NCBI RefSeq assembly: GCF_024580955.1
Contig: NZ_JANIKD010000004.1
Span: 1 to 64,000 of the forward strand
Origin: Corynebacterium sp. 122RC1
GTDB taxonomy: Bacteria > Actinomycetota > Actinomycetes > Mycobacteriales > Mycobacteriaceae
Length of the DNA stretch: 64,000 nucleotides
Direction of reading: 5' to 3'
Within the stretch, counting starts at the first letter, position 1. The number at the start of each line of letters is the position of its first letter. The notes beneath the pieces are model-generated. The model worked only from the letters and a program-made list of their open reading frames with translations, had not been told where the DNA came from and ran no database searches. A program made the position numbers and the translations under genes. Positions 35,432-44,939 of this stretch are shown here, piece after piece.

Positions 35432-36721
35432 TTAGGCAGCGCGCGCTGCGGCAGCCTTGCTGGGGATGCGGCCGGAGTAGATGCGGATTGCATCCTTCAC
35501 GGTTGGGCGCAGTTTTTTGATGAGTCCGAGGCCCGTCTTGAGCCCGGAGCGGCGCCCCTGCTGCTCGCCTTCCCAGAGCTGGTCCTCCACTGGCTCGAAT
35601 GCCCGGTTGGAGCGCACCTCCGGCGCGTTGTCCGGGCTTGCCAGCAGGAACTTGTTGGGCAGGGTGAGCTTGAGCAGAGTCTTTTGCACCTTGAACAACT
35701 GCACCGGGAAGGAATCCACGTTGTAGGGAAGATCGAATTCCTGGCACACCGCCTGGACCTTCTTCCCCACCGCCGCCAAGCGGTTGGAGGGCAGGTCTGG
35801 GAACAAATGGTGCTCAATCTGGTAGTTGAGGTTGCCAGACATGATGGTGAGCAGCCAGCCGCCGTGGAAGTTTGCCGACCCAAGCATCTGGCGCAGGTAC
35901 CACTGGTTGTGGTCCTCGTTACGGAACTGCTCCTTGGTGAAGGTTTCCACCTCATCTGGGAAGTGGCCGCAGAAAATCACAGCGTATGCCCATACGGAGC
36001 GGGCAAAGTTGGCTACGGCGTTCGCGGCCACTGCCTTCGGGTAGTTCTTGCCCGCGAGCGCCGGGTAGAGCACGTAGTCACGCGCCGTTTGACGGCCGGC
36101 TTTGCGGGTGGTTTCCCAGAACTTTTCCCTGGTGTCCTCCCATGAGGCGCGCCCACTGAGGAATCGGCCCAGCTCCACGTCGTAGTAGCCCACGGCCCAT
36201 TGGAACATGGAGGCCAACACAGTGTTCACCACAGGCTGGAATGCGTGCAATGGCCCCCACTTGCGGTCGCGGGTCACGCGCAGGATGCCGTATCCCACGT
36301 CATTGTCCATGCCAAGGACGTTGGTGTAGGTGTGGTGGACGTAGTTGTGGGAGTGCATCCACTGCGAGGAGGGGCACACGATGTCCCATTCCCAGGTGGT
36401 GGAGTGGATTTCGGGGTCGTTCATCCAGTCCCACTGGCCGTGCAGCACGTTGTGGCCGATCTCCAAGTTTTCCAGGATCTTAGCCAAGGTGAGCATGCTG
36501 GTGCCGGCCCACCAAGCGGCACGGTTCCCGGAGAAAATGAGGGCGATGCGCCCCGCCGCCTCCAGGCTGCGCTGGGTGCGGATGAGGTTTTTGATGTAGG
36601 CGACGTCTCGCGGGCCGAGGTCCTGCTCGACCTCTTCCCTGATGGCGTCCAGCCTGCGGCCGATTTCCGCGATGTCCTCATCGCTGAGGTGCGCGTAGGC
36701 CTTGATGTTGTCAATTGCCAT
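35432..36721 (-). CDS. Membrane acyl-CoA fatty acid desaturase (DesA3-like)
   Basis: The 429-residue integral membrane di-iron desaturase has three His boxes: HNVLHGQWDW, HSHNYVHHTYTN and NYQIEHHLFPDLP. Hydrophobic helices lie between them. It likely introduces delta-9 double bonds using electrons from the ferredoxin reductase encoded 46 bp upstream, as for Rv3229c and Rv3230c. The ATG at 36721 has AAGGAAAG about 14 bases upstream. The basic C-terminal tail (KAAAARAA) is low-complexity. Confidence 0.94.
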   Translation of the reverse strand: MAIDNIKAYAHLSDEDIAEIGRRLDAIREEVEQDLGPRDVAYIKNLIRTQRSLEAAGRIALIFSGNRAAWWAGTSMLTLAKILENLEIGHNVLHGQWDWMNDPEIHSTTWEWDIVCPSSQWMHSHNYVHHTYTNVLGMDNDVGYGILRVTRDRKWGPLHAFQPVVNTVLASMFQWAVGYYDVELGRFLSGRASWEDTREKFWETTRKAGRQTARDYVLYPALAGKNYPKAVAANAVANFARSVWAYAVIFCGHFPDEVETFTKEQFRNEDHNQWYLRQMLGSANFHGGWLLTIMSGNLNYQIEHHLFPDLPSNRLAAVGKKVQAVCQEFDLPYNVDSFPVQLFKVQKTLLKLTLPNKFLLASPDNAPEVRSNRAFEPVEDQLWEGEQQGRRSGLKTGLGLIKKLRPTVKDAIRIYSGRIPSKAAAARAA

Positions 36722-36767
36722 GATGTGTTCGGTACTTTCCTTGAATGTTGTGGTTGGTGTGTTGGCG

Positions 36768-37835
36768 CTACTGGACCGTAATGTCCCCGCAGGCCACGGA
36801 TACACAGGTGCGGAACCTCGAGCCCGGCTCGTGTTCCTCCCCGGTGCGCAGGTCCATCGCATGCCCCTCAGCAAGGGTTCGGGTGCAGGTGTGGCAGATG
36901 CCCATCCGGCAGCCAAAAGGCAACTGGGCCCCGGCTTGCTCACTAGCCTCAAGGACCGTGGTTGCGCCGTCCACGGTGACGCTGCGGCCGGACGGGAACG
37001 TAATGGTGCCGCCTTCAGCGTCGGACTCCCGCTCCAAGGAGAAGCGCTCCGTGCGCAGGGTGACGCCTTTGGCCTTGGCCCAGGATTCGAAGTCGTCGAG
37101 CATTGCCGAGGGGCCGCAAGCGTAGATGGTGCGCTGCGTAATGTCCGGGACGAACTGCTCGATGTTTTCCGGCGTGATGCGCGAACTTTCCGAGGTAATG
37201 CGGGTGACCAGGGTGAAGTTTTCCGGGTAGGTTTCGGCGAAGCGCTGCAGCTCCTCGGTGAACAGTTGCTCGCTTTCGTGGCGCGAGGAATACACCACGG
37301 CTACGTTCGTGGCACCGAACTGGCCGCGCTGCTCCATCGTGCGAAGCATGGAAATGATCGGGGTGATGCCCGTGCCGGCGGTGACAAAGGCGAGTTGCGC
37401 CGGTGGCGGGTCGCTTAAGTGGAAATCCCCTGCTGGGGCTGCTAAACGCACGGTGGTTCCCGGCGTCGCAGTGCCCACCAAGTGGTTGGAGAGCTTGCCT
37501 TTTTCCACCGCGCGCACGGTAATGCTGAGCGTGCCGTCTTCAGGCGTCGGGGCGTTGGTGAGCGAGTAGCTGCGCCAGGTGTAGCGCCCGTCTACCTCCA
37601 CCCCAATTCCGATGTACTGCCCGGCCTCAAAGTGGGTAGGCACTCCCCAACCTGGGGTGATGCGCAGGTGGACGGCGTCGCCCTGACGCTCCACGGAATC
37701 AATTTTTCCGCGTAGCTCACGCGTGGACCACAGGGGGTTGAGCAACACCGAGTAGTCATCCGGGAGCAATGGCGTGGTGAATCTATGCAAAAGGCCTCGC
37801 ACGCGTGCAAGGCCATCGGTGGTGCGTTGCTTCAA
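36768..37835 (-). CDS. Ferredoxin/flavodoxin reductase partner of the desaturase
   Basis: The product is about 355 residues from TTG 37835, chosen because GGAAGAGG lies 7 bases upstream; ATG 37856 is an alternative. Order: FAD-binding domain (RSYSLTNAP), NAD(P)H-binding domain (FVTAGTGITPIISML, YACGPSAML), then a plant-type [2Fe-2S] ferredoxin domain (CRMGICHTC and RTCVSVACG). It transfers electrons from NADPH to the desaturase. It is first in a two-gene operon behind a well-formed promoter with an inverted repeat. Confidence 0.93.
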   Translation of the reverse strand: MKQRTTDGLARVRGLLHRFTTPLLPDDYSVLLNPLWSTRELRGKIDSVERQGDAVHLRITPGWGVPTHFEAGQYIGIGVEVDGRYTWRSYSLTNAPTPEDGTLSITVRAVEKGKLSNHLVGTATPGTTVRLAAPAGDFHLSDPPPAQLAFVTAGTGITPIISMLRTMEQRGQFGATNVAVVYSSRHESEQLFTEELQRFAETYPENFTLVTRITSESSRITPENIEQFVPDITQRTIYACGPSAMLDDFESWAKAKGVTLRTERFSLERESDAEGGTITFPSGRSVTVDGATTVLEASEQAGAQLPFGCRMGICHTCTRTLAEGHAMDLRTGEEHEPGSRFRTCVSVACGDITVQ

Positions 37836-37861
37836 CGGGCAACCTCTTCCGCACATAGGTG

Positions 37862-37907
37862 AAACTTACGTTCCAGTATCCTACGCAAGAGTAAGTTTTA
37901 TTGTCAA
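37862..37907 (-). promoter_or_regulatory. Promoter and candidate operator of the desaturase operon
   Basis: On the minus strand, TTGACA (37907-37902), an 18-base spacer and TAGGAT (37883-37878) make a near-consensus promoter. Its transcript would start near 37871. An inverted repeat, AAACTTAC (37862-37869) and GTAAGTTT (37891-37898), has one arm inside the spacer and one just past the transcription start. That placement suits a repressor, possibly of TetR type as known for fatty-acid desaturase operons, but no regulator gene is adjacent. Confidence 0.65.
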
Positions 37908-37942
37908 AGGTAATTTTTCCTTAAGATCCACCGCTGCCACTG

Positions 37943-39238
37943 CTACGCCAACAGGGCGTTGAAAATTTCCGACGTAGACGGGTGCGTGAAAATGCCATCG
38001 CCCAACTCACTCGCGGTGATCCCGGCGCGCATCGCCACCGCCACAGTATTGATGAGCTCCTGGGAATCCACACAGAACAACACCGCGCCGAGGATCTGGT
38101 TTGTGCCTGCATCCAGCACAAACTGCACCACGCCTTCGGGCTGCTTGAGGATCTTCGGCCGCGGCACAATAGCCAGATCAGCCACCTTGGCCTGGCGAAC
38201 CTCCACCTCAAAGCCCTGTTCACGGGCTTCCCGCTCACTCAGTCCGATGGTGGAAAGCGGCGGGTTACTGAAGGTGGTGCGGGGGTAAATCCGGCCAGCC
38301 CGGGTTCGTGGCTCACTCCCCGACCCCCAGCGATCAGCCATGACCACGCGGTGGTCGTCGTAGGAAAGGTAGGTAAATTGCGGGGCGCCGGTGACGTCAC
38401 CCACCGCGTACACTCCGTCTACCGACGTCCGGCAGCGCTCATCCACCTCAATGCCGTCTGCGGAGTAGCGCACCCCAGCGGCATCAAGGCCCAGATCCTC
38501 CACCACGGGCTTGCGTCCCACCGCCATGAGCACCTTCTCCTCTGGTAGCGCTTTCGGGTCAGCAACCTTTTCATCCTTGATGGTGATGCCCTGACTCTCC
38601 AAGTGCTCGCGCACCGCTTGGGCGATCTCTGGGTCGAGGAAACCCAAGAACTCCTTGGAGCCGTTGTACAAGGTCACGGGCACGCCGAACTCGTTGAACA
38701 TGGTGGCAAACTCAATGCCAATCGGCCCGGCACCCACGATGCCCAGCGAAGCCGGCTTGGCAGCAAGCTGCTGGATGCTGGTGGAATCATGCAGGCGCTC
38801 ATCCACCTCCACTGAGGAGGCAGCACCGGTGTTGATCACTACCGTCTGCGCGGTGATCTCCAGAAGCTCGCCCTCGCCCGTGACCTGCACCGTGTGCGGG
38901 CCCACAAATCTGGCGTGCCCGTCAATAACCAGCGCCCCAGCGCCTTCAGCCATCGCCTTGTTGGCCGCGTTCAGCTTGGCAATAAAGCCATTGCGGTCTT
39001 CTTTAGCCTCAAGGTATTCCAGCCCAGCGGCGGCACTTTCCAGCAGCCGCTTGGTGGGAACGCAGGCGATGTTAATGCAGGTGCCGCCATACATCGACGG
39101 CAGCTTTTCCACGATGGCCACGCGGTCCCCCGCCTTGGCGCGCTTCATCGCAATGGTCTTGCCGGCCTTGCCAAAGCCGATGACCAACAGGTCAAGCTCG
39201 AGTGTTTCCTGGGTTCGGTGTTGTGTTTGGGGTGCCAT
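37943..39238 (-). CDS. FAD pyridine nucleotide-disulfide oxidoreductase (RclA/MerA-like)
   Basis: The 431-residue flavoprotein has an N-terminal FAD site (LLVIGFGKAGKTIAMKRA) and the redox pair CINIAC inside GGTCINIACVPTKRL. An NAD site follows (GIVGAGPIGIEFA), then the dimerisation domain. The spacing and lack of lipoamide-specific features fit the RclA group of Cu(II)- or reactive-chlorine-related reductases better than dihydrolipoamide dehydrogenase. ATG 39238 follows GAGCGAGGCG. The substrate is not determined. Confidence 0.9.
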   Translation of the reverse strand: MAPQTQHRTQETLELDLLVIGFGKAGKTIAMKRAKAGDRVAIVEKLPSMYGGTCINIACVPTKRLLESAAAGLEYLEAKEDRNGFIAKLNAANKAMAEGAGALVIDGHARFVGPHTVQVTGEGELLEITAQTVVINTGAASSVEVDERLHDSTSIQQLAAKPASLGIVGAGPIGIEFATMFNEFGVPVTLYNGSKEFLGFLDPEIAQAVREHLESQGITIKDEKVADPKALPEEKVLMAVGRKPVVEDLGLDAAGVRYSADGIEVDERCRTSVDGVYAVGDVTGAPQFTYLSYDDHRVVMADRWGSGSEPRTRAGRIYPRTTFSNPPLSTIGLSEREAREQGFEVEVRQAKVADLAIVPRPKILKQPEGVVQFVLDAGTNQILGAVLFCVDSQELINTVAVAMRAGITASELGDGIFTHPSTSEIFNALLA

Positions 39239-39315
39239 TGATTCGCCTCGCTCTGAGCTGTGGAAGATGTACCACCCCAGCCTAGGCGCGAAGCTCACGC
39301 CCCTGCCACCACCAC

Positions 39316-39816
39316 CTAGAGCATGAGCATGGCGAGCTCGGAGGGGTCGTACCACGCCATGAAGTTGTCTAGGGCGTCGCCAACCGCAAGCTCCGCGTCC
39401 TCATCGCCGAGGTCTGCTGCATCCACCAGCTCCACAGCCTTGGCGGTGGCCTCCTCAGCGGCCTCTAGGTCCACGTGAATCGCCGCGAGCTGGGCAAGCT
39501 TCACCTCAGGCTCAGCAAGCTTGACTACCGCTTCCCCACCATCGGGGTACAGCGCCACCTTGGAATCGTCAATATCCACGGAGATCACCACACGGCGATG
39601 AGGGTAGCGCCCTGCCTCGCCTGTGGCCAGGAGCCGCAGGGACGCCCGGGCCGCGTCGTCAAACGCAATCTCGCTGAGCTCCTCGTCCTCACCCTCGGTG
39701 AAGAACTCGCGCAGCGCCGGGGTCACCGCGAAGCCGTAGCCGGAGCGGGCGTGGAAGGCGCCGTTTTCTGCGAGCTCGGCGAGGATGTCAAAGGTAGCGG
39801 GGATGAACACGCGCAT
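39316..39816 (-). CDS. DUF6912 family protein (Rv3231c-like)
   Basis: The 166-residue acidic protein begins MRVFIPATFDILAEL after GAAGGAGAG. It matches the actinobacterial DUF6912 family, found beside the HAD-like gene in related genomes. It contains RRVVISVDIDDSKVAL and ends DNFMAWYDPSELAMLML. No catalytic motif is visible and the function is unknown. The start overlaps the end region of the upstream HAD-like gene (1 bp apart), so the two form an operon. Confidence 0.88.
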   Translation of the reverse strand: MRVFIPATFDILAELAENGAFHARSGYGFAVTPALREFFTEGEDEELSEIAFDDAARASLRLLATGEAGRYPHRRVVISVDIDDSKVALYPDGGEAVVKLAEPEVKLAQLAAIHVDLEAAEEATAKAVELVDAADLGDEDAELAVGDALDNFMAWYDPSELAMLML

Positions 39817-39817
39817 G

Positions 39818-40282
39818 CTAGAACTCTCCTTCAATGCCAAACAGGCCAGTAATTTCCACCACGGAACGCTCAAACTGCTGGTAGAACACCCCCACCAGGC
39901 CGCTTTCCACCGCGCCGCGCACGTTGAGGATGGAATCGTCCACCATCACACAATCGCTCATGGGCAGCCCTAACGCATCCGCAGCGGCCCGGAACGCTTC
40001 CTGGTCGGGCTTGTCCGCCCCAATTTCCCCGGAAAGCAGCACTGCATCCACCAACCCCTGCTCTTCGAACGCGCGGATGGGCGCCGCACCTGGGCCACCT
40101 GGGTCATTGGAAAGGATTGCGGTGGCCACACCGTTTGCTCGCGCCGCCTGGAGAAGCCTCCGCCACCGGCGCTGCTCCTCCTCCGAGCCGTCCAGGACTC
40201 CCACATAGTCCACGATTAAGCCACGCACGCCTTCTACCACCTCGAAAAATTCCAAAACTCGACCCGCCAGGAGGGCACTCAC
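39818..40282 (-). CDS. HAD-superfamily-like protein with altered motif I
   Basis: The 154-residue HAD-like protein starts at GTG 40282. Motif I reads LIVDYVGVLDG: the nucleophile Asp is present but the general acid Asp two residues later is Val. Motif II ILSND, motif III Lys (GADKPDQEAF) and motif IV VMVDDS are kept. The cap is minimal. A phosphatase lacking the acid would be slow or inactive, so a dehalogenase-like or binding role is possible. It is co-transcribed with the DUF6912 gene. Confidence 0.82.
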   Translation of the reverse strand: MSALLAGRVLEFFEVVEGVRGLIVDYVGVLDGSEEEQRRWRRLLQAARANGVATAILSNDPGGPGAAPIRAFEEQGLVDAVLLSGEIGADKPDQEAFRAAADALGLPMSDCVMVDDSILNVRGAVESGLVGVFYQQFERSVVEITGLFGIEGEF

Positions 40283-40507
40283 GCTGATGAAACGGCCTCA
40301 ATGTGGCGGGTTTTCACTATGCTATTACTTGCGCTCTTAGGAGAGCTTTTACTGCGCCCCAGCACCCGTGTGCGAGCCGCGCGCAAACCATGCCCATTGT
40401 TGCATACTGTTTCATACTTTTCTCGCTCCCCCAGCGCACGCAATCCGCAAAAGCTTGGGGGTACAAGATTGACCGGTCGCTTTGCCTGCCACGCAAGAAA
40501 GACCACT

Positions 40508-40966
40508 ATGGACCTTCCCCCTTCGGTGCCTGAGCATACGGCCCAAGCCCTGGAGCCCATCCCCGGGCGCGCCATGCTCAAAGTTCTCAACCCCGAGCGC
40601 CTGCACTCCCCCTCCCCGCCGCCTGCCCCGTACCAGGAGCTCCCGCAGGAGGTGCAGCGCAAGGTCCGGCACCTCATCGAGGTTGCGCTGGCTGCGAGCT
40701 TCGGGCTTATCGACGTCCGCCGCCTCAGCCCCTCCCTCTTTGCCCCTCCGGTGCTGCGTAGCATCCGAGCCAGGCGGCGCGGAACCGCCCAGGGCGGGGC
40801 GATCACCAAAATGTCCATGCACCTGCGCGTGCGTTCACAGCGCATCGATGCCCTCGGCTCAGCAACCATCGCGGGCCAAGACATCCACCTGGGCTACGCC
40901 GCCATGGTGGCCGCCGATGAGGAAAGCACCCTGGGATTGCAGTTGCGATCCTTCAGGGTGCTGTGA
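40508..40966 (+). CDS. Rv3235 family protein
   Basis: The 152-residue protein from ATG 40508 (AAGAAAG upstream) has a Pro-rich N-terminal third and a conserved C-terminal domain (VRHLIEVALAASFGLIDVRRL and HLRVRSQRIDALGSA regions). It matches the actinobacterial Rv3235-type family upstream of secA. It resembles SecA-associated accessory proteins only by location; function is unknown. The 225-bp gap before it holds the divergent promoter region. It converges on secA. Confidence 0.8.
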   Translation: MDLPPSVPEHTAQALEPIPGRAMLKVLNPERLHSPSPPPAPYQELPQEVQRKVRHLIEVALAASFGLIDVRRLSPSLFAPPVLRSIRARRRGTAQGGAITKMSMHLRVRSQRIDALGSATIAGQDIHLGYAAMVAADEESTLGLQLRSFRVL

Positions 40967-40996
40967 ACGCCTTCGTGCCGGCCTTAGCCTGGGGCC

Positions 40997-43588
40997 TTAG
41001 CCACCTACCACTGGAGCGGTAGGCACGCCGCCGTCTGGCTGGTCATCTCCAGCAACAGTGATGGTCGGCGCTGGCGCCTGGAACTGCTTGCGCAGCAGGA
41101 ACAGTTGGCGCACCGTTTCTTCCTTGATGCCGTCCTTCATGGCATTGAACATGTCGCCACCCTCCTTCTGGTATTCCACCAGCGGGTCGCGCTGTGCCAT
41201 TGCGCGCAGGCCAATACCCTCCTTGAGGTAGTCCATCTCATAGAGGTGCTCGCGCCACTTCTGGTCGATCACCGGGAGGATCACCATGCGTTCCAGGTTG
41301 CGCATCTGCTCCGGGCCACCAATTGCAGCCACGTTGGACTCAAGCTCCTCGTATTGCTTGTGGGCATCCTCCAGCACCACAGTGCGGAGGTCCTCTGCGG
41401 AGAGCTCGCCCTTGGCGCCGTGGACGTCATCGTCGATGAGCGCCTGGTAATCCACGGATGGGCCATAGAGGGATTCTAGAGCGTTCCAGAGGCTCTCCAG
41501 GTCCCAGTCCTCCACATAGCCGCTGGCGGTTGCACCATCGACATAGGCTGAGACAGTGTCGTCGATCATGGATTGCACGTTCTCACCGATGTCCGCAGAC
41601 TCCAGGATCGCGCGGCGCTCGGAGTAAATGACCTTGCGCTGCTCATTCATCACTTCGTCATACTTGAGCACGTTCTTGCGCATCTCAAAGTTTTGGTTCT
41701 CCACCTGGGCCTGCGCGCCCTTGATGGAGTTAGTCACCATCTTGGCCTCAATTGGCACATCGTCTGGCACGTTGAGGCGGTTCATCAGGGACTCCATCTG
41801 TGGGCCCATGAAGCGCAGCATCAGGTCATCGCGCATGGACAGGTAGAAGCGGGTGGTGCCTGGGTCGCCCTGGCGGCCGGCGCGGCCACGTAGCTGGTTG
41901 TCAATACGGCGGGACTCATGGCGCTCCGTGCCCAGCACATACAGTCCACCGGCTTCACGAACCTGCTCGGCGAGCTTCTGGCCGCGCTCCTTGACCTTGG
42001 CCAGCTCATCATCCCAGGCTGCCTCGTACTCCTCAGCCTTTTCCACTGGGTCAAGGCCGCGTTCGCGCAGGTTGATGTCTGCAATAATGTCCGCGTTGCC
42101 GCCGAGCACAATGTCCGTACCGCGGCCGGCCATGTTGGTGGCCACCGTCACGGCACTTGGCAGACCGGCACGGGCAACGATCTGCGCCTCCTGCTCGTGG
42201 AACTTCGCATTGAGCACCGAGTGCTTGATGCCGCGACTCTGCAGCTGCTTGGAGAGGTACTCGGAGCGCTCCACGGAGGTGGTACCCACCAGCACCGGCT
42301 GGCCCTTGTCCACGCGCTCGGCGATGTCATCCACCACTGCTGCAAACTTTGCTTCCTGGGTCTTGTAGACCAGGTCGGAAAGATCCTCACGCTGGTTCGG
42401 GCGGTTGGTGGGGATCGGGATCACGTTGAGCTTGTAGATCTGGTGGAGCTCAGCGGCCTCGGTCTCTGCGGTACCCGTCATACCGGAGAGCTTTTCGTAG
42501 AGGCGGAAGTAGTTCTGCAGGGTGATGGTTGCCAGGGTCTGGTTTTCATTCTTGATCTCCACCCCCTCCTTGGCCTCAATCGCCTGGTGCATGCCCTCGT
42601 TGTAACGGCGGCCCGCGAGGACACGGCCGGTGAAGTCATCCACAATGAGCACTTCACCGTTGCGCACGATGTAGTCCTTGTCCCTGGTGAACAGCTCCTG
42701 CGCCTTGATGGCGTTGTTTAGGTAGCTCACCAACTGGGAGTGCTCAGGGGCGTAGAGGTTGTCGATGCCGAGCTGATCCTCAACGAACTCAACACCCTCT
42801 TCCTTAATGCCGACGGTGCGCTTGCGGCGGTCAATCTCATAGTGGATGTCCTCCTTCAAGCGAGGCGCGATTTGGGCGAACACGCCATACCACTGGGAGG
42901 AACCGTCAACAGGGCCGGAGATGATGAGTGGGGTGCGGGCCTCATCGATGAGGATGGAGTCCACCTCGTCCACGATGGCGTAGTGGTGGTCACGCTGCAC
43001 CGCCTCGTTGAGGTTGCGGACCATGTTGTCACGCAGGTAGTCAAAGCCCAGCTCGTTGTTGGTGCCATAGGTGATGTCAGCGTTGTAAGCAACGCGGCGC
43101 TGCTCAGGGCGCATATCGGAAAGGATGACGCCCACCTCCAGGCCGAGGAAGCGGTGGACACGGCCCATCCATTCGGCGTCACGCTTGGCCAGGTAATCGT
43201 TCACCGTCACCACGTGCACACCCTTGCCCTCCAGGGCGTTGAGGTACGCGGGGAGCACACAGGTCAGGGTCTTGCCTTCACCGGTGCGCATCTCAGCAAC
43301 GTTGCCGAAGTGCAACGCGGCGCCGCCCATAATCTGGACGTGGTAGTGCTTCTGACCGAGCACACGCCAGGAAGCCTCGCGAGCGGTGGCAAACGCCTCA
43401 AGGAGCAGATCGTCTACGGTTTCACCGTTTGCGATCCGCTCCTTGAACTCAGCGGTCTTGGCCTTCAGTTCCTCATCGGAGAGCGCTGCGTACTCCTCGT
43501 CGAGAGCCGCTACTTCCTTGGCAATGTGGTCGAGGCGCTTCACAGCGCGTCCCTCGCCCATGCGGAGGATCTTAGAAAGTCCGAACAC
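40997..43588 (-). CDS. secA: Preprotein translocase ATPase SecA (SecA1)
   Basis: The 863-residue motor has Walker A MRTGEGKT, motif [28 protein letters not shown] and the helical scaffold/wing domains. It drives Sec-dependent export of unfolded proteins. The C-terminus ends in a Pro/Val/Gly linker and lacks the Cys/His zinc finger of E. coli SecA, which is usual in actinobacteria. The GTG at 43588 follows GAAGGAA. It is a single gene with a long 5' region. Confidence 0.97.
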   Translation of the reverse strand: MFGLSKILRMGEGRAVKRLDHIAKEVAALDEEYAALSDEELKAKTAEFKERIANGETVDDLLLEAFATAREASWRVLGQKHYHVQIMGGAALHFGNVAEMRTGEGKTLTCVLPAYLNALEGKGVHVVTVNDYLAKRDAEWMGRVHRFLGLEVGVILSDMRPEQRRVAYNADITYGTNNELGFDYLRDNMVRNLNEAVQRDHHYAIVDEVDSILIDEARTPLIISGPVDGSSQWYGVFAQIAPRLKEDIHYEIDRRKRTVGIKEEGVEFVEDQLGIDNLYAPEHSQLVSYLNNAIKAQELFTRDKDYIVRNGEVLIVDDFTGRVLAGRRYNEGMHQAIEAKEGVEIKNENQTLATITLQNYFRLYEKLSGMTGTAETEAAELHQIYKLNVIPIPTNRPNQREDLSDLVYKTQEAKFAAVVDDIAERVDKGQPVLVGTTSVERSEYLSKQLQSRGIKHSVLNAKFHEQEAQIVARAGLPSAVTVATNMAGRGTDIVLGGNADIIADINLRERGLDPVEKAEEYEAAWDDELAKVKERGQKLAEQVREAGGLYVLGTERHESRRIDNQLRGRAGRQGDPGTTRFYLSMRDDLMLRFMGPQMESLMNRLNVPDDVPIEAKMVTNSIKGAQAQVENQNFEMRKNVLKYDEVMNEQRKVIYSERRAILESADIGENVQSMIDDTVSAYVDGATASGYVEDWDLESLWNALESLYGPSVDYQALIDDDVHGAKGELSAEDLRTVVLEDAHKQYEELESNVAAIGGPEQMRNLERMVILPVIDQKWREHLYEMDYLKEGIGLRAMAQRDPLVEYQKEGGDMFNAMKDGIKEETVRQLFLLRKQFQAPAPTITVAGDDQPDGGVPTAPVVGG

Positions 43589-43815
43589 GAAAGATTCCTT
43601 CTTTGCTTGTTGCTTTTGCTAGTTGCTTTGCTTACGCTAGGCCGCGCCCATGAGCTAGCCGGCGCTTCGTTTCGCTTCCCCAACCACGGGAGCTCCAAAG
43701 CACTCGAAATACTGGGCACACATACAGTCTTCTGATTGTACGCGTTAAGGCCCCAATGAGAAACCTCATGCTTTGGGGTTGGTGGTGCGCGTGGCGTGAG
43801 CACCTCTGCGTGGGG

Positions 43816-43889
43816 GTTTAGGCGCTGGTTTAGGCGCTGGTCTTGACGTTGGTCTTGACGTTGGTTTAGGCGTTAGGTTTAGGCGTTAG
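43816..43889. repeat. Imperfect tandem repeats (TTTAGGCG / TTGACGTTGG)
   Basis: Short units TTTAGGCGCTGG, TCTTGACGTTGG and GTTTAGGCGTTAG follow one another directly before hairpin repeat copy B. They share the GGCGTT/GACGTT core with the outer end of its arm, suggesting expansion from the arm itself. Confidence 0.7.
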
Positions 43890-43986
43890 TCGATAGCTAA
43901 AAGTCGATAGGCCGTTGCGTTGGTCGATAGGACGGCCATTTTCGGGGAAATCCGCGTCCTGTCGACTTTTAGCTATCGACCTACGC
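43883..43986. repeat. Hairpin repeat element, copy B
   Basis: Arms of 29 bp (43883-43911 and 43958-43986) pair with three mismatches. The central segment is nearly identical to copy A at 27821-27923. Where copy A has CTCAAAG pairing with CTTTGGG, copy B has CTAAAAG pairing with CTTTTAG, a change on both sides that preserves the stem. Two further CGTCCTATCGACCAACG segments follow at 43986-44035. The element sits in the 552-bp gap between the secA start and the hpf terminator, which holds no gene. Confidence 0.9.
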
Positions 43987-44087
43987 GTCCTATCGACCAA
44001 CGCATCAACGCACTAACACGTCCTATCGACCAACGCACCAACACACCAGCACCCCAACACGCCAACACACCAGCACCCCAACCCCAC

Positions 44088-44119
44088 AAAAAAGGAAGCC
44101 CACCACCAGGTGGGCTTCC
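44088..44119 (-). terminator. Terminator of hpf
   Basis: GGAAGCCCACC (44094-44104) and GGTGGGCTTCC (44109-44119) form a perfect 11-bp stem with a 4-base loop. On the minus strand it is followed by six T residues (44093-44088). It lies 22 bases past the hpf stop. Confidence 0.95.
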
Positions 44120-44140
44120 AAATCAAGTGCTCACCAGCAC

Positions 44141-44803
44141 CTATTCAGCGTTCTTCAAGGAGATCAAGCCGTAGTCAAAGGCGTGGCGGCGGTACACCAC
44201 GGATGGCTGGTTGTTCTCCTCGTTGATGAAGAGGTAGAAGTCGTGGCCAACGAGCTCCATTTCGGAGAGGGCGTCGTCCACGCTCATTGGGGTGGCCTCG
44301 TGCTCCTTGGTACGCACGATCTGGCCTGGCACTACATCCTCGACCATGTCGGCGTATGGGTCGGTGTCGTACTGATTCTCCGCGCGCGCCTCTTCGGCTT
44401 CCTGCACGAGCGCCGCGGCTGCCTCGCCGGTGCCCATTGGGGCGCGGTGGCCGGAAAGGGAGATGGAACGGCGAGCCTTCACCTTGCGCAGCGAGCGCTC
44501 CATGCGGGCGAGTGCGGTTTCCAGTGCGGCGTAGAAGCTATCTTCCTTCGCCTCAGCTCGTGCGATGTGGCCCTTGCCGGTTGCGGTGATCTGGATGCGG
44601 TCGGAGGCATCGGCGCGGCGTGGGTTTGGCTCGTGCTGGAGCTCTACGTGGAAGAAGGTGAGGGTGGGATCCAAACGTGCAATCTTTGCCAGTTTTGCGT
44701 TGACCCGTTCCGCGAAGTGCTCTGGCACCTCAACGTTGCGACCAGTAATGGAAACCTGGACCTCTGGGGAGAGCGTCTCGTTGTTTGCAGCAGGCGTGGA
44801 CAT
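44141..44803 (-). CDS. hpf: Long-form ribosome hibernation promoting factor
   Basis: The 220-residue protein has the N-terminal S30AE domain (VQVSITGRNVEVPEHFAERV) and a C-terminal dimerisation domain ending VVYRRHAFDYGLISL. A charged linker joins them. It dimerises 70S ribosomes into inactive 100S particles in stationary phase. ATG 44803 sits 9 bases after AGGAAGG; a GTG 6 bases earlier is too close. A perfect terminator follows. Confidence 0.95.
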   Translation of the reverse strand: MSTPAANNETLSPEVQVSITGRNVEVPEHFAERVNAKLAKIARLDPTLTFFHVELQHEPNPRRADASDRIQITATGKGHIARAEAKEDSFYAALETALARMERSLRKVKARRSISLSGHRAPMGTGEAAAALVQEAEEARAENQYDTDPYADMVEDVVPGQIVRTKEHEATPMSVDDALSEMELVGHDFYLFINEENNQPSVVYRRHAFDYGLISLKNAE

Positions 44804-44939
44804 AATCACGTACCTTCCTGTTCAGCCGCCCTGGCGGAGGTGAATCGGATTACTCACTCCACCCAACTATGGCGGGGATCAACTTCCATATCCAAGGATA
44901 CATCTGGTCATAACAAGTTCGCTAAAAGTTGGAGCTGCA

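Noticed and set aside
40301..40507. Upstream in-frame extension of the Rv3235-like protein
   Set aside because: No ribosome site is present and the extra residues look like translated promoter DNA; the ATG at 40508 fits the family start.
43816..44060. Possible CRISPR-like array
   Set aside because: Repeats are short, variable and adjacent, with no regular unique spacers and no cas genes.
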